This document shows, one piece after another, positions 50,282 to 58,247 of a stretch of 64,000 nt of DNA. Source of the DNA: Agromyces protaetiae (GTDB taxonomy: Bacteria > Actinomycetota > Actinomycetes > Actinomycetales > Microbacteriaceae); the NCBI RefSeq assembly GCF_030866785.1, contig NZ_CP133018.1, positions 806,001-870,000 of the forward strand, in the 5' to 3' direction. A program made the translations under genes and the position numbers. Below the pieces are notes generated by a model. It did no database searches, had not been told where the DNA came from, and was given only the letters and a program-made list of their open reading frames with translations. Within the stretch, counting starts at the first letter, position 1, and each line of letters starts with the position of its first letter.

Positions 50282-52363
50282 ATGACCATCGCCTCCCGCG
50301 TGAAACGTGCGCTGGCATTCGTCGCGGCACTCGCACTCGGTGCCGGACTCCTGTCCGTGGCATCCGCGCCCGCGACCGCCGCCGAACCTCCGTCCGGTCA
50401 GCTTGCGCTGTCCGGCAACCTCAACCTGCACGATCCGACCGTCTACCGGGACGGCGACACGTACTACGCCGCCGCCTCGCACCGCGGCATCTGGTCGGCC
50501 CCCAGCCTCAACGGGCCATGGACGAATATCGGCAACGTGCCTGCGGCCGACTGGACCGCCTCATCTGGCCGGGCGCTTTGGGCGCCGCACGTGCAGAAGA
50601 TCGGCGACACGTTCTTCTACTACTACTCGACCTCATCGTTCGGCACGAACAACTCTGCCATCGGCCTGAAGACCACGCAGACACCGGGGATCCCGTCCAG
50701 CTACGTCGACCACGGCGGGCCAATCGTCACGTCGGGCACCCTGAGCCCGACGCAGGAGACGTTCAATGCCATTGACCCCGCAGTTCACCAGGACGACGAC
50801 GGCAACTGGTGGATGGTCTGGGGGTCGCACTTCGACGGCATCTTCATCCAGCAGCTCGCGGACGACATGGTCACGCTCGTCGGCGAGCCTGTGAAGGTAG
50901 CCGACCGCGAGAGCGAGCAGTTCCCGATCGACAACCCGAACTTCAACCGGATCGAGGGCCCGTCCGTTTTCAAGCACGGCGACTGGTACTACCTGCTCAC
51001 TGCCTGGGACTGGTGCTGCAGGGGGAACGGCAATGACAACACGTACAAGATCGTCGCCGGACGGTCTGCAACGATTGACGGTCCCTACCTCGACAAGAAC
51101 GGCGTCGACCTCGCCGAGGGCGGCGGATCGATCATCCTGAACAGCAGGATGACGCAGCCCGGCGTCACCCCTGAGGGCTTGCACCGCGCTCCAGGCGCAC
51201 CCGACTTCCTGGTCGAGGGCGACACGGTCTACTTCATCTACCACTCATACATGCCCGGGACCGTGCTCGGCATCCGCCCGTTCGAGTGGGACGGCGGCTG
51301 GCCGTACTTCCCCGAGTCGAAAGGGCCCTACGAGGTCACTGAGGGCGCCTCGTATGCGCTCCGACTTCAGGCCGGAAGCATCGACGACCCGAACAGCCTG
51401 CAGAACCCCGAGGCGAGCGAGACCTGTCTGACCTCGCTTGACGGGCTCGCGGTCGGTGCCGCCTGCGAGGAGCCTGGCGCGGCGCAAGCCTGGCGTTTGG
51501 AGAGTCTCGGAGACGCCTTCTACCAACTGCGGTCGCAGGCCGGTGATCGCGAGACATGCCTCACGATGGCGGACTTGTCCGGCACGGAGGGCACGGGCGT
51601 GGCCGTCGAACCGTGCGCCGATGACGAACGCCAGCACTGGTACTTCGACGACACCGGACACGGGTTCCAACGCCTCGTCGGCCGCACCTCAAACCTCGCG
51701 CTTGAGGCCACGTCAAACCTCCCCGGCGCCGAGACCGCCGTATTCGGCGGCCACCGCCGCGACGGTGACCACCAGGCAGGCAACCTCACGCAGGCCGCGA
51801 AGTGGCCGTACCAGCAATGGCGGTTCGAGAAGCTCGCCGACGCCCTGGAAGCCCCGACCATCACGACGCTCGACGGCGCCGCGAATGCGATCGTCGGCGA
51901 CGAGGTCGACCTCGCCGTCACCGTGCGTGGCGAGTCGGGTGAGCTAGTGTCTGGTCATGTGAGCCTCTGGCAAGATGGCGACCAGGTCGACTCGGCGACG
52001 CTCGTCGACGGGGACGCGAGCTTCGCGATCGCCGCCGACGAGGTGGGCGTATTGTCGCTGACCGCGCGCTTCCACGGCGCCGCGTGGTCTGCCGATGCCG
52101 AAGTGGTCTGGAACGGCTCGACATCGACCGAGTTGGTTGTGACCGTCGAGCCCGCGCCCCACCCCGAGCCGCCGGTAACGCCTGGCCCCCAGGAGCCCGG
52201 CACCGCACCACCCGGCACCTCTCCCGGCGGATCGGGTTCGGGCAGCGGGCTCGCCTCGACGGGAACCGACGGGGAGGCGCTCAGCGCAATTGGGCTCGGA
52301 GCCCTGTTGCTCGCGCTGGGGGGCATGATGCTCGTCGCGCTCAGTCGGCGAAGTCGCGTCTGA
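50282..52363 (+). CDS. Wall-anchored GH43 endo-alpha-1,5-L-arabinanase
   Basis: 693 residues. Signal peptide (residues 1-34, ending ATAA). GH43 subfamily-5-like five-blade propeller with base Asp (NLHDPTVYRDGD), pKa-modulating Asp (AIDPAVHQDDDGNWWMVWGSH, in parts AIDPAVHQ, WWMVWGSHFDG) and acid Glu (NRIEGPSVFKHG), plus YKIVAGRS. Residues ~350-520 carry two-Cys, QxW-like repeats of a ricin-type carbohydrate module. Then an Ig-like domain, a Pro/Gly-rich spacer, the sorting motif LASTG (class E sortase type), a membrane segment and RRSRV. It cuts arabinan outside the cell. Confidence 0.9.
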   Translation: MTIASRVKRALAFVAALALGAGLLSVASAPATAAEPPSGQLALSGNLNLHDPTVYRDGDTYYAAASHRGIWSAPSLNGPWTNIGNVPAADWTASSGRALWAPHVQKIGDTFFYYYSTSSFGTNNSAIGLKTTQTPGIPSSYVDHGGPIVTSGTLSPTQETFNAIDPAVHQDDDGNWWMVWGSHFDGIFIQQLADDMVTLVGEPVKVADRESEQFPIDNPNFNRIEGPSVFKHGDWYYLLTAWDWCCRGNGNDNTYKIVAGRSATIDGPYLDKNGVDLAEGGGSIILNSRMTQPGVTPEGLHRAPGAPDFLVEGDTVYFIYHSYMPGTVLGIRPFEWDGGWPYFPESKGPYEVTEGASYALRLQAGSIDDPNSLQNPEASETCLTSLDGLAVGAACEEPGAAQAWRLESLGDAFYQLRSQAGDRETCLTMADLSGTEGTGVAVEPCADDERQHWYFDDTGHGFQRLVGRTSNLALEATSNLPGAETAVFGGHRRDGDHQAGNLTQAAKWPYQQWRFEKLADALEAPTITTLDGAANAIVGDEVDLAVTVRGESGELVSGHVSLWQDGDQVDSATLVDGDASFAIAADEVGVLSLTARFHGAAWSADAEVVWNGSTSTELVVTVEPAPHPEPPVTPGPQEPGTAPPGTSPGGSGSGSGLASTGTDGEALSAIGLGALLLALGGMMLVALSRRSRV

Positions 52364-52376
52364 GTCGACGTCATGG

Positions 52377-52410
52377 CGAGGCGCCCGGGCAGGTCTGCTC
52401 GGGCGCCTCG
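52377..52410. terminator. Terminator hairpin after the arabinanase gene
   Basis: CGAGGCGCCCG (52377-52387) and CGGGCGCCTCG (52400-52410), 11-bp perfect stem and 12-base loop, 14 bases after the stop. Confidence 0.75.
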
Positions 52411-52598
52411 TCGCATTCCGCTGCGCCATGCGTACCCTTGGATCGGACGATATCGATTCGTCTCCTTGCGCATATCGTTATGTGTCCTCGATTTCCATAA
52501 TCACGGGTATGTCGGGCGGCCACGGCACCGCACCATCGGAGGAGAGCGGACTCGTGCTCGCGCATCCTGTGTCGGTCGTCGGCTTGTTCGGGATGCTA

Positions 52599-52704
52599 GG
52601 GATGCTTGGCGCCGAAGTGACGCGGGTCGAGGTCACCCGCATCGAAGCTCGCCGAGGTCAAACGCGTCCTCGACGAGGTCGACCCCGAGGACTTCCAGGG
52701 CTGA
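52599..52704 (+). pseudogene. Internally deleted fragment of a DUF151 gene (direct repeat of 38544-39050)
   Basis: Bases 52599-52645 match 38748-38794 (45 of 47 identical; GMLGAEVTRVEVTRIE) and 52645-52704 match 38991-39050 (54 of 60; KLAEVKRVLDEVDPEDFQG and stop). 196 bases are missing between the two blocks, which breaks the frame, so no protein can be made. No upstream 5' half is recognisable beyond a weak GLFGM stretch. Same orientation as the intact gene 13.5 kb away. In the 391-base gap 52364-52754 the only other feature is the terminator. Confidence 0.88.
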
Positions 52705-52754
52705 CTCCGGCCGTGCCCGCCACCGGGACGGCCCTAGGGTGTGTCAGACACGCC

Positions 52755-53204
52755 CTACGCGCGGGCGGCGTCGATGAGGCGGGTGAGGGCGTCCCGGGTG
52801 TGTTCGAGCTCGTCGATCGGGAGTCCGAGGCGGTCGATGATCTGCTGCGGAACGGCCTCGGCCTGCGCGCGGAGCGCGCGGCCCTGCTCGGTCAGCTCGA
52901 TGGAGAGGGCCCGCTCGTCGTGCGCGCTGCGTGCGCGCGTGATGAGGCCGGCCGATTCGAGGCGCTTGACGAGCGGGGTGAGTGTCGCGGGCTCGAGCAT
53001 CAGCTCGGCGCTCAACCCGCTGAGGGTGCGTGGGCTCTGCTCCCAGAGGGCGAGCATCACGAGGTATTGCGGATGCGTCAGCCCCAGCGGCTCGAGCACC
53101 GGGCGATAGAGGCCGATCACGCTGCGCGACGCGACCGCGAGCGCGAAGCAGACCTGCTTGTCGAGCTGCAGCAGATCCGCGGGGGATCTCATCGTGTCGC
53201 TCAT
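52755..53204 (-). CDS. MarR-family regulator, OhrR-like
   Basis: 149 residues. The line-up with OhrR is close: LLQLDKQVCFALAVASRSVIGLYRPVLEPLGLTHPQYLVMLALWE (in parts: LDKQVCFALAVASR, LTHPQYLVMLALWE), with Cys19 at the position of the OhrR peroxide-sensing Cys, then the winged helix LEPATLTPLVKRLESAGLITR. It probably senses organic peroxides through this Cys. No ohr gene is adjacent; instead it is coupled to a zinc-ribbon protein and an operator. Confidence 0.85.
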   Translation of the reverse strand: MSDTMRSPADLLQLDKQVCFALAVASRSVIGLYRPVLEPLGLTHPQYLVMLALWEQSPRTLSGLSAELMLEPATLTPLVKRLESAGLITRARSAHDERALSIELTEQGRALRAQAEAVPQQIIDRLGLPIDELEHTRDALTRLIDAARA

Positions 53205-53437
53205 GAGGTCGGGCAGAGCATGCGAGTCGGCGTGTTCGCGTTACCGCGCTGCATGGTGTGGTCGGCCATGGGCTGCCGGCAGACCGGGCAGACGGGATTG
53301 GCGGGCGGCACGTACGGCGCCTCGGTCTTGCCGTACCCGATGCCGACCTGGGCCGGCCCGGCGATGGGGTAGAGGATGCGGTTGACCCGGTTCCAGAACC
53401 CCGGACGCCCCTCGAATGGATTCATTCCCTTGCTCAC
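53201..53437 (-). CDS. Small zinc-ribbon-like protein
   Basis: 78 residues from GTG 53437 (ATG 53425 also possible). CPVCRQPMADHTMQRG plus a late Cys (MLCPTS) suggests a small metal-binding knuckle; the first half (FEGRPGFWNRVNRILYPIAGPAQVGIGYG) is aromatic-rich. Its stop overlaps the MarR start by 4 bases, and the MarR-type palindrome is five bases before its start. The function is unknown; a redox-linked partner is possible. Confidence 0.65.
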   Translation of the reverse strand: MSKGMNPFEGRPGFWNRVNRILYPIAGPAQVGIGYGKTEAPYVPPANPVCPVCRQPMADHTMQRGNANTPTRMLCPTS

Positions 53438-53441
53438 AAAT

Positions 53442-53461
53442 AATTAGTGTACTCACTAATT
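53442..53461. promoter_or_regulatory. MarR/OhrR-type operator
   Basis: AATTAGTG-TACT-CACTAATT, a perfect 8+8 palindrome in an otherwise GC-rich region, directly upstream of the zinc-ribbon/MarR operon. Strong autoregulation site. Confidence 0.85.
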
Positions 53462-53509
53462 GGTGCATCCGCCCTGAAGGAGCTCGCGCCGGACTCGGCC
53501 AGCTGCGGG

Positions 53510-54886
53510 CTACACGGCCGCCACCGGCAGCTCGCGGTTGCCGACGATCACGTCGCGCGGGTCGACGCGCCGCTTCACCTCGGCGAGCCGCGCGAGCACC
53601 GCGGGCCCGTACGCGTCGGCGAGTGTCGCCCCCCGACCGAGGAAGCTCGGCACGGTGCCCGTCGCCGGATAGGTCTCCACGAGTTCGCGCAGCGGCTGCA
53701 GCGCCGCCATCGCATCGATCGAGGGATCCATGAGCAGCACGCCCGCGCTCAGGAGGCCGGGCGCCTCGATCGCACCGATCGCGGCGAGCTCTGACCCGAG
53801 CTCTTCGGCGATCGCCCCGCCGAGCACCCGCACGCCGACGCGGGCGAGCCCGAGATCTGCGCCGCGCAGGAACGCGTCGACGAGGTCGTGGATGAACGCG
53901 TCGTCGAGTGAGCCCAGCGCCGCGCCGAAGTCGACGGTCGGCATGGGGTCGACCGGTTCGGCCGCGACCGCCGCGAGCGAGCCGATGGTGAACACCGTGA
54001 GCGTGTCGGCGATGGGTGCCGCCGCCGAGATGAGCCGGTCGGCGTACCCGCGCCCGGTGACCTCGTCGCCGAGGTGCACGAGGGCGACGGTCGCGACGGT
54101 CTGCCCCCGGAGCGGCGGCGGCACGAGCGGCAGGTCGGGGAAGCGGGCGAGCCCGAGGTCGAGGCCGAGCTCGGGGATGTCGCGCGCAAGCTCGACGGCC
54201 GCCGAGTGCACCGTGGTCGCGGTCTCGATCGGGAAGGCGAGGGTGCCGCCGAACAGCTGGTCGCCCGGGTATAGCGCGAGCTCGATCGCGGTGACGACGC
54301 CGAAGAGGCCGCCGCCGCCGCGCAGCGCCCAGATGAGCTCGGGGTCTTCGGCGTCGGTCACCCGGCGCACCGCGCCCTCGCCGTCGACGAGCTCGACGGC
54401 GACGATGGAACGGGCGGTGATTCCGTACCGGCGGCTGAACATGGAGTGCCCGCCGTTGAGCGCGAGCCCGACCACGTTGACCTCGGGGTTCGAGCCGGCC
54501 AGCGCGATGAACCCCGTGCCGTCGAGCTGCTGCAGCGCGCGCCCCCAGTTCACGCCGGCGCCCGCGCGCAGCACGCGGGCCTCGGTGTCGACCGAGAGCT
54601 CGTCGAACCGCGACGGGCGGATCAGCACGACGCCCTCGAGCGCGCCCTCGGCCCCGTGGCCGTTCGGCTGGGTCGTCACGCCGAAGCCGCCGTCGGGCGC
54701 CGCGCGCACGATCGCCTGCACATCGGCGACGTCGGCGGGGGTCGCGACGGCCGCGGGGCGCTGGTCGACGCTCAGATTCCAGGCGAGCCGGGCGACGTCG
54801 TAGTCGGGGTCGCCGGCGAGCACGAGCGTGCCGGAGAGCTCATCGCGAAGCCGTTCGAGCGCGGCGCGGTCGGGGGTGCGAGACAT
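53510..54886 (-). CDS. FAD-linked oxidoreductase (BBE-like, PCMH fold)
   Basis: 458 residues. PCMH FAD domain at residues ~35-210 (PAAVATPADVADVQAIVRAA, QPNGHGAEGAL with the His for 8-alpha FAD attachment, LALNGGHSMFSRRYG, ELIWALRGGGGLFGVVTAIEL, quoted as LRGGGGLFGVVTA). The second Cys used for bicovalent flavin is not evident. The C-terminal BBE segment (LARLAEVKRRVDPRDVI) closes the fold. Such enzymes oxidise sugars or alkaloid-like alcohols. No signal peptide. Stands alone. Confidence 0.85.
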   Translation of the reverse strand: MSRTPDRAALERLRDELSGTLVLAGDPDYDVARLAWNLSVDQRPAAVATPADVADVQAIVRAAPDGGFGVTTQPNGHGAEGALEGVVLIRPSRFDELSVDTEARVLRAGAGVNWGRALQQLDGTGFIALAGSNPEVNVVGLALNGGHSMFSRRYGITARSIVAVELVDGEGAVRRVTDAEDPELIWALRGGGGLFGVVTAIELALYPGDQLFGGTLAFPIETATTVHSAAVELARDIPELGLDLGLARFPDLPLVPPPLRGQTVATVALVHLGDEVTGRGYADRLISAAAPIADTLTVFTIGSLAAVAAEPVDPMPTVDFGAALGSLDDAFIHDLVDAFLRGADLGLARVGVRVLGGAIAEELGSELAAIGAIEAPGLLSAGVLLMDPSIDAMAALQPLRELVETYPATGTVPSFLGRGATLADAYGPAVLARLAEVKRRVDPRDVIVGNRELPVAAV

Positions 54887-55023
54887 GAGGGGTCCTTTCG
54901 GTCGAGCACACGGTACCGACCGCCACAGACATCCGGAAGAGTCGCGCTCACATCATGTGGTCGCGCTCTCGCCCCGCCCGCCTGCCCGCGCCCGCGCCCG
55001 CGCCTGCCGGTGACGCGTCGCGC

Positions 55024-58000
55024 TCACCACCCCGTCTCGAGCACGCGGTCCAGCGCGTCGACGAACGCGTCGGCGCTCGCACGCGAGAAGCACAGCGGCG
55101 GCTTGACCTTGAGCACGCACTGCCGGTCGCTGGTCGGCTGGATGATCACGCCGAGCTCGCGCATGCGCTCGCAGATCGCGGCGGTCTCCTCGGTCGCGGG
55201 TTCGAGCGTCACGCGGTCGCGCACGAGCTCGACGCCGAGATAGAACCCCGAGCCGTGCACGGCTCCGATGAGCGGATGCCTCGTCGCGAGCTCCTCGAGC
55301 CGTGACCTGAAGTACGCGCCGGTGTCGCGGGCGTTCTCCTGCAGTCGTTCGTCGCGGATGACGTCGAGCACGGTCACACCGATGACGCTCGACACCGGGC
55401 TGCCGCCCGCCGAGGAGAAGAAGTACCCGTTCGACCGGAACCGCTCGGCGATCTCGCGCGTCGTGATGACGGCGCCGAGCGGTTGCCCATTGCCCACCGC
55501 CTTCGCGACCGCGACGACGTCGGGCACGACGCCCTGCTGCTCGAACCCCCAGAACCACTCGCCGAGCCGGCCGTAGCCGACCTGCACCTCGTCGGCGACC
55601 GCGAGCCCGCCGTGCGCGCGCACCGCGGCGTACACCGCCTCGAGGTACCCGTCGGGCAGCGCGATGCCGCCCGCGTTGCCGTAGAAGGTCTCGGCGATGA
55701 ACGCGCCCACGGGCGTTCCGTCGGCCGCGAGCCGGTCGACCTCGGCGACCGCGTCGACCGCGTACCGCGCCGCGTCTGCGCCGCGGTAGCGCCCGCGGTA
55801 GCTGTTCGGCGCGTCGACGGTGTGCACCCAGCCGGGCCGGGTCTCGAGCGCGTTCGGGTTGTCGGCGATCGACGTCGACACCGCATCGGAGAGGTCGGTC
55901 CAGCCGTGATAGGCCTCGCGCACCGCGAGCACGTCGCGCCGGCCGGACGCCGCGCGCGCGATGCGGAGCGCGAGGTCGACGGCCTCGGACCCGCTGTTCA
56001 CGAGGAACACCTGGTCGAGCCCGTCGGGCAGCAGCGCGCCGAGCCGTTCGGCGAAGTCGACCACCGCGGGGTAGTTGAACCGCGAGTTCGTGTTGAGCAG
56101 CTTCCACTGCTCGCTGACGGCGTCGACGAGCCGGGGGTGCGCGTGCCCGATCGAGGTCACATTGTTGACCGAGTCGAGGTACACGCGTGCATCGGCGTCG
56201 ATGAGCAGGTCCTGCCAGCCGCGGACGATCATGGGCGGCTCGTCGTAGTAGTGCTCCTGCACGTCGGCGAGTGCGCGCTCGCGGCGTGCGACGAGCGCCG
56301 CCGCGTCCTGCCGCGGGTCGGGCAGCTCGTGCCCGAGCACGAGCGGCGTCGGGTCGGCGACGACCGCGCGCCACGCGCGCGACAAAGACGCCTGCGTGAA
56401 CCACGGCGCGCCGGCCCCGTCGCGTTCGACGCGCACACCCAGCGTCGTCGCACCGTGAGCGGATGCCACGCGCCCCACCCGCTCGCCGCGGGTGACGGCC
56501 GCGCCGGGGGCCACGGCGAGCTCGGCGCCGTCGAGTGTGAGCGTCAGTCCGTCGCCGCGCAGCTCGAGGCCGTCGAGCGTCTCGTCGACGACGCCGTCCC
56601 ACGGCGCGAGCAGGTCGACCGGCTCGGCGAACGTCAATTCGATGCCGAGCGCGGTGTTGGCCGGCGCGGCGGCGTTGACGCGTGCGGCGTTCGCTTCGCG
56701 GGTGCCGTCTGGGCCGGCGCCGGCGAAGTCCGGTGCCGAGCGCGTGAGTCGCGGCTCGCCGAACCGGGTCAGCGTCGCACTGGCGGTGACGATCGGGTCG
56801 CCGGTGCCGTGCGCCAGCGCTGCTGCGGCGATCCGTCCCTCGATGTCCGCCTCGAGCCAGCGGCCCTCGTGCAGTGCGGGGCTCGTCGCCGAGAGGTCGA
56901 GCACGGTCACGTGGTCGGTCGTCACGCCGTCGAGCAGGTGGCCGTGCGCGGGCAGCCGCAGCCGATCGGCGACCGACGCGTCGGAAGCCGAGGCGATCGC
57001 CGCGGCCACGAGCGCGCTCGCGACCGGGAGCGGCACCGACACCGCGGCGTCGAGGATCGCGAGCTCGTGCCCGAGGTTCTCGGCGGCATAGGCGTTCTCC
57101 GGGTCGGTCGCGACGACGTGGTGCCCGCTCGCGACGAGGATCGCGCCGCGCAGGACGACGAGCGGCCAGAGCGCCGCGGCTTCGGCCGAGCTCAGCGGAC
57201 GCAGCGCGTGGTACGCCGTCACGGCGCGAAGCGCCGCGGGCAGGTCGACCCCGTCGTGGTGCAGCAGCGACGACACGGTGATCGCGAGTTCGCCGACGGT
57301 CCAGCTGCGGTTGAGGTCGCCGAGGTCGATGACGCCGTCGGGTCGCTTCGTGAGGGGGTCGCTCCACACGACATTGTCGTCGGTGAGGTCGCCGTGGATC
57401 ACTTGTTCGGGCAGCTCGGGCGCGAGCCGCTCGACGACCGCCCAGGCCGAGTCTGCGGCGTCGCGCACACGCGCGCGGAGCGCGGGGTCGCCGATGTACG
57501 GCAGCAGCGCGTCGAGCACCTCGGGCGCCCGGCGCAGGTCCCACTGGTGCGCGCGCTCGATGCCCGGCAGATCGAAGTCGGCGAGCGCGAGGTCGACGGT
57601 CGCCGCGAGACGTCCGATCGCCCGCACGGTCGAGGGGGAGAGGTGACCGCTGCCCGAGAGCGTCGAGCCCTCGAGGAAGTCGAGCACGCGTGCGTGCAGC
57701 TGTTCGCCCTCGTGCTCGATCGCCATCGCGGTGGCGCCGGTCGCGCCGGGCCGGCTCCGCGGCACCCGGACGCCGGGCGCCCGCTGCGCGATGCGGTCGG
57801 CCGCGGCCGACTGGCACTCGAGCTCCACGGCCGACGTGCCGGGGTTCGCGACCTTGAGCAGGCAGCGCCGGCCGGCGCGGTCGTCATCGCGAACCGGCTC
57901 ATCGCCGTCGGTCAGCGTGAGCAGGAAGTTGCGGTCCTGGTGGCTGCCGAGCGTCGTCGCCTCGGCGGCGAGCCCGAACGCCTCGGCGGCGATACGGGCT

Positions 58001-58071
58001 GCGTCGGCCGCGGACAGGTCGGGCGGCGTGGGCTGCACGACGCCGGTGTCGGAGGGCAGGGGGCTGGCCAT
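55024..58071 (-). CDS. APH-like kinase / M23-like / class III aminotransferase three-domain fusion
   Basis: 1015 residues. Domain 1 (~20-340): aminoglycoside-phosphotransferase fold with VIHGDLTDDNVVW (catalytic loop) and GVIDLGDLNRSW. Domain 2 (~490-590): lysostaphin/M23-like beta-fold around LLAPWDGVVDETL and VTRGERVGRVASA, without the catalytic HxH, so probably structural. Domain 3 (~600-1015): PLP enzyme with VFLVNSGSEAVDLALRIARA, VADEVQVGYGRLG and the PLP Lys in AVAKAVGNGQPLGA. This matches AGXT2-like phospholyase/aminotransferases with a kinase domain, which may phosphorylate then eliminate or transaminate an amino-alcohol. It lies near the MOSC-reductase and peptide importer genes. Confidence 0.85.
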   Translation of the reverse strand: MASPLPSDTGVVQPTPPDLSAADAARIAAEAFGLAAEATTLGSHQDRNFLLTLTDGDEPVRDDDRAGRRCLLKVANPGTSAVELECQSAAADRIAQRAPGVRVPRSRPGATGATAMAIEHEGEQLHARVLDFLEGSTLSGSGHLSPSTVRAIGRLAATVDLALADFDLPGIERAHQWDLRRAPEVLDALLPYIGDPALRARVRDAADSAWAVVERLAPELPEQVIHGDLTDDNVVWSDPLTKRPDGVIDLGDLNRSWTVGELAITVSSLLHHDGVDLPAALRAVTAYHALRPLSSAEAAALWPLVVLRGAILVASGHHVVATDPENAYAAENLGHELAILDAAVSVPLPVASALVAAAIASASDASVADRLRLPAHGHLLDGVTTDHVTVLDLSATSPALHEGRWLEADIEGRIAAAALAHGTGDPIVTASATLTRFGEPRLTRSAPDFAGAGPDGTREANAARVNAAAPANTALGIELTFAEPVDLLAPWDGVVDETLDGLELRGDGLTLTLDGAELAVAPGAAVTRGERVGRVASAHGATTLGVRVERDGAGAPWFTQASLSRAWRAVVADPTPLVLGHELPDPRQDAAALVARRERALADVQEHYYDEPPMIVRGWQDLLIDADARVYLDSVNNVTSIGHAHPRLVDAVSEQWKLLNTNSRFNYPAVVDFAERLGALLPDGLDQVFLVNSGSEAVDLALRIARAASGRRDVLAVREAYHGWTDLSDAVSTSIADNPNALETRPGWVHTVDAPNSYRGRYRGADAARYAVDAVAEVDRLAADGTPVGAFIAETFYGNAGGIALPDGYLEAVYAAVRAHGGLAVADEVQVGYGRLGEWFWGFEQQGVVPDVVAVAKAVGNGQPLGAVITTREIAERFRSNGYFFSSAGGSPVSSVIGVTVLDVIRDERLQENARDTGAYFRSRLEELATRHPLIGAVHGSGFYLGVELVRDRVTLEPATEETAAICERMRELGVIIQPTSDRQCVLKVKPPLCFSRASADAFVDALDRVLETGW

Positions 58072-58149
58072 GAGGTGATCCTGTCATGTGCGGTGGACGG
58101 GTGGTGTGAGGCCTCGGGGCGGATGCCTCGGGCGTGAGGTCTGCGGGAT

Positions 58150-58234
58150 CGTGCGGGCCGAGCCGCGGTGCGGCCCGAGCCGCAGTGCGGGCCGAGCCGA
58201 GATGCGGGCCGAGCCGCGGTGCGGGCCGAGCTGC
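58150..58234. repeat. 17-bp tandem repeat x5
   Basis: Units GGTGCGGGCCGAGCCGC-like at 58150, 58167, 58184, 58201, 58218. In the 176-base gap between the aminotransferase start and the MOSC-reductase stop; noncoding. Unlike the others, the unit is not a multiple of three. Confidence 0.88.
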
Positions 58235-58247
58235 GGGCGGGTCCGGC

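Noticed and set aside
54953..58137. Very long open frames on both strands over the aminotransferase fusion (954 and 884 codons)
   Set aside because: Low-complexity Arg/Ala-rich translations overlapping a gene with clear catalytic motifs; high G+C shadows.
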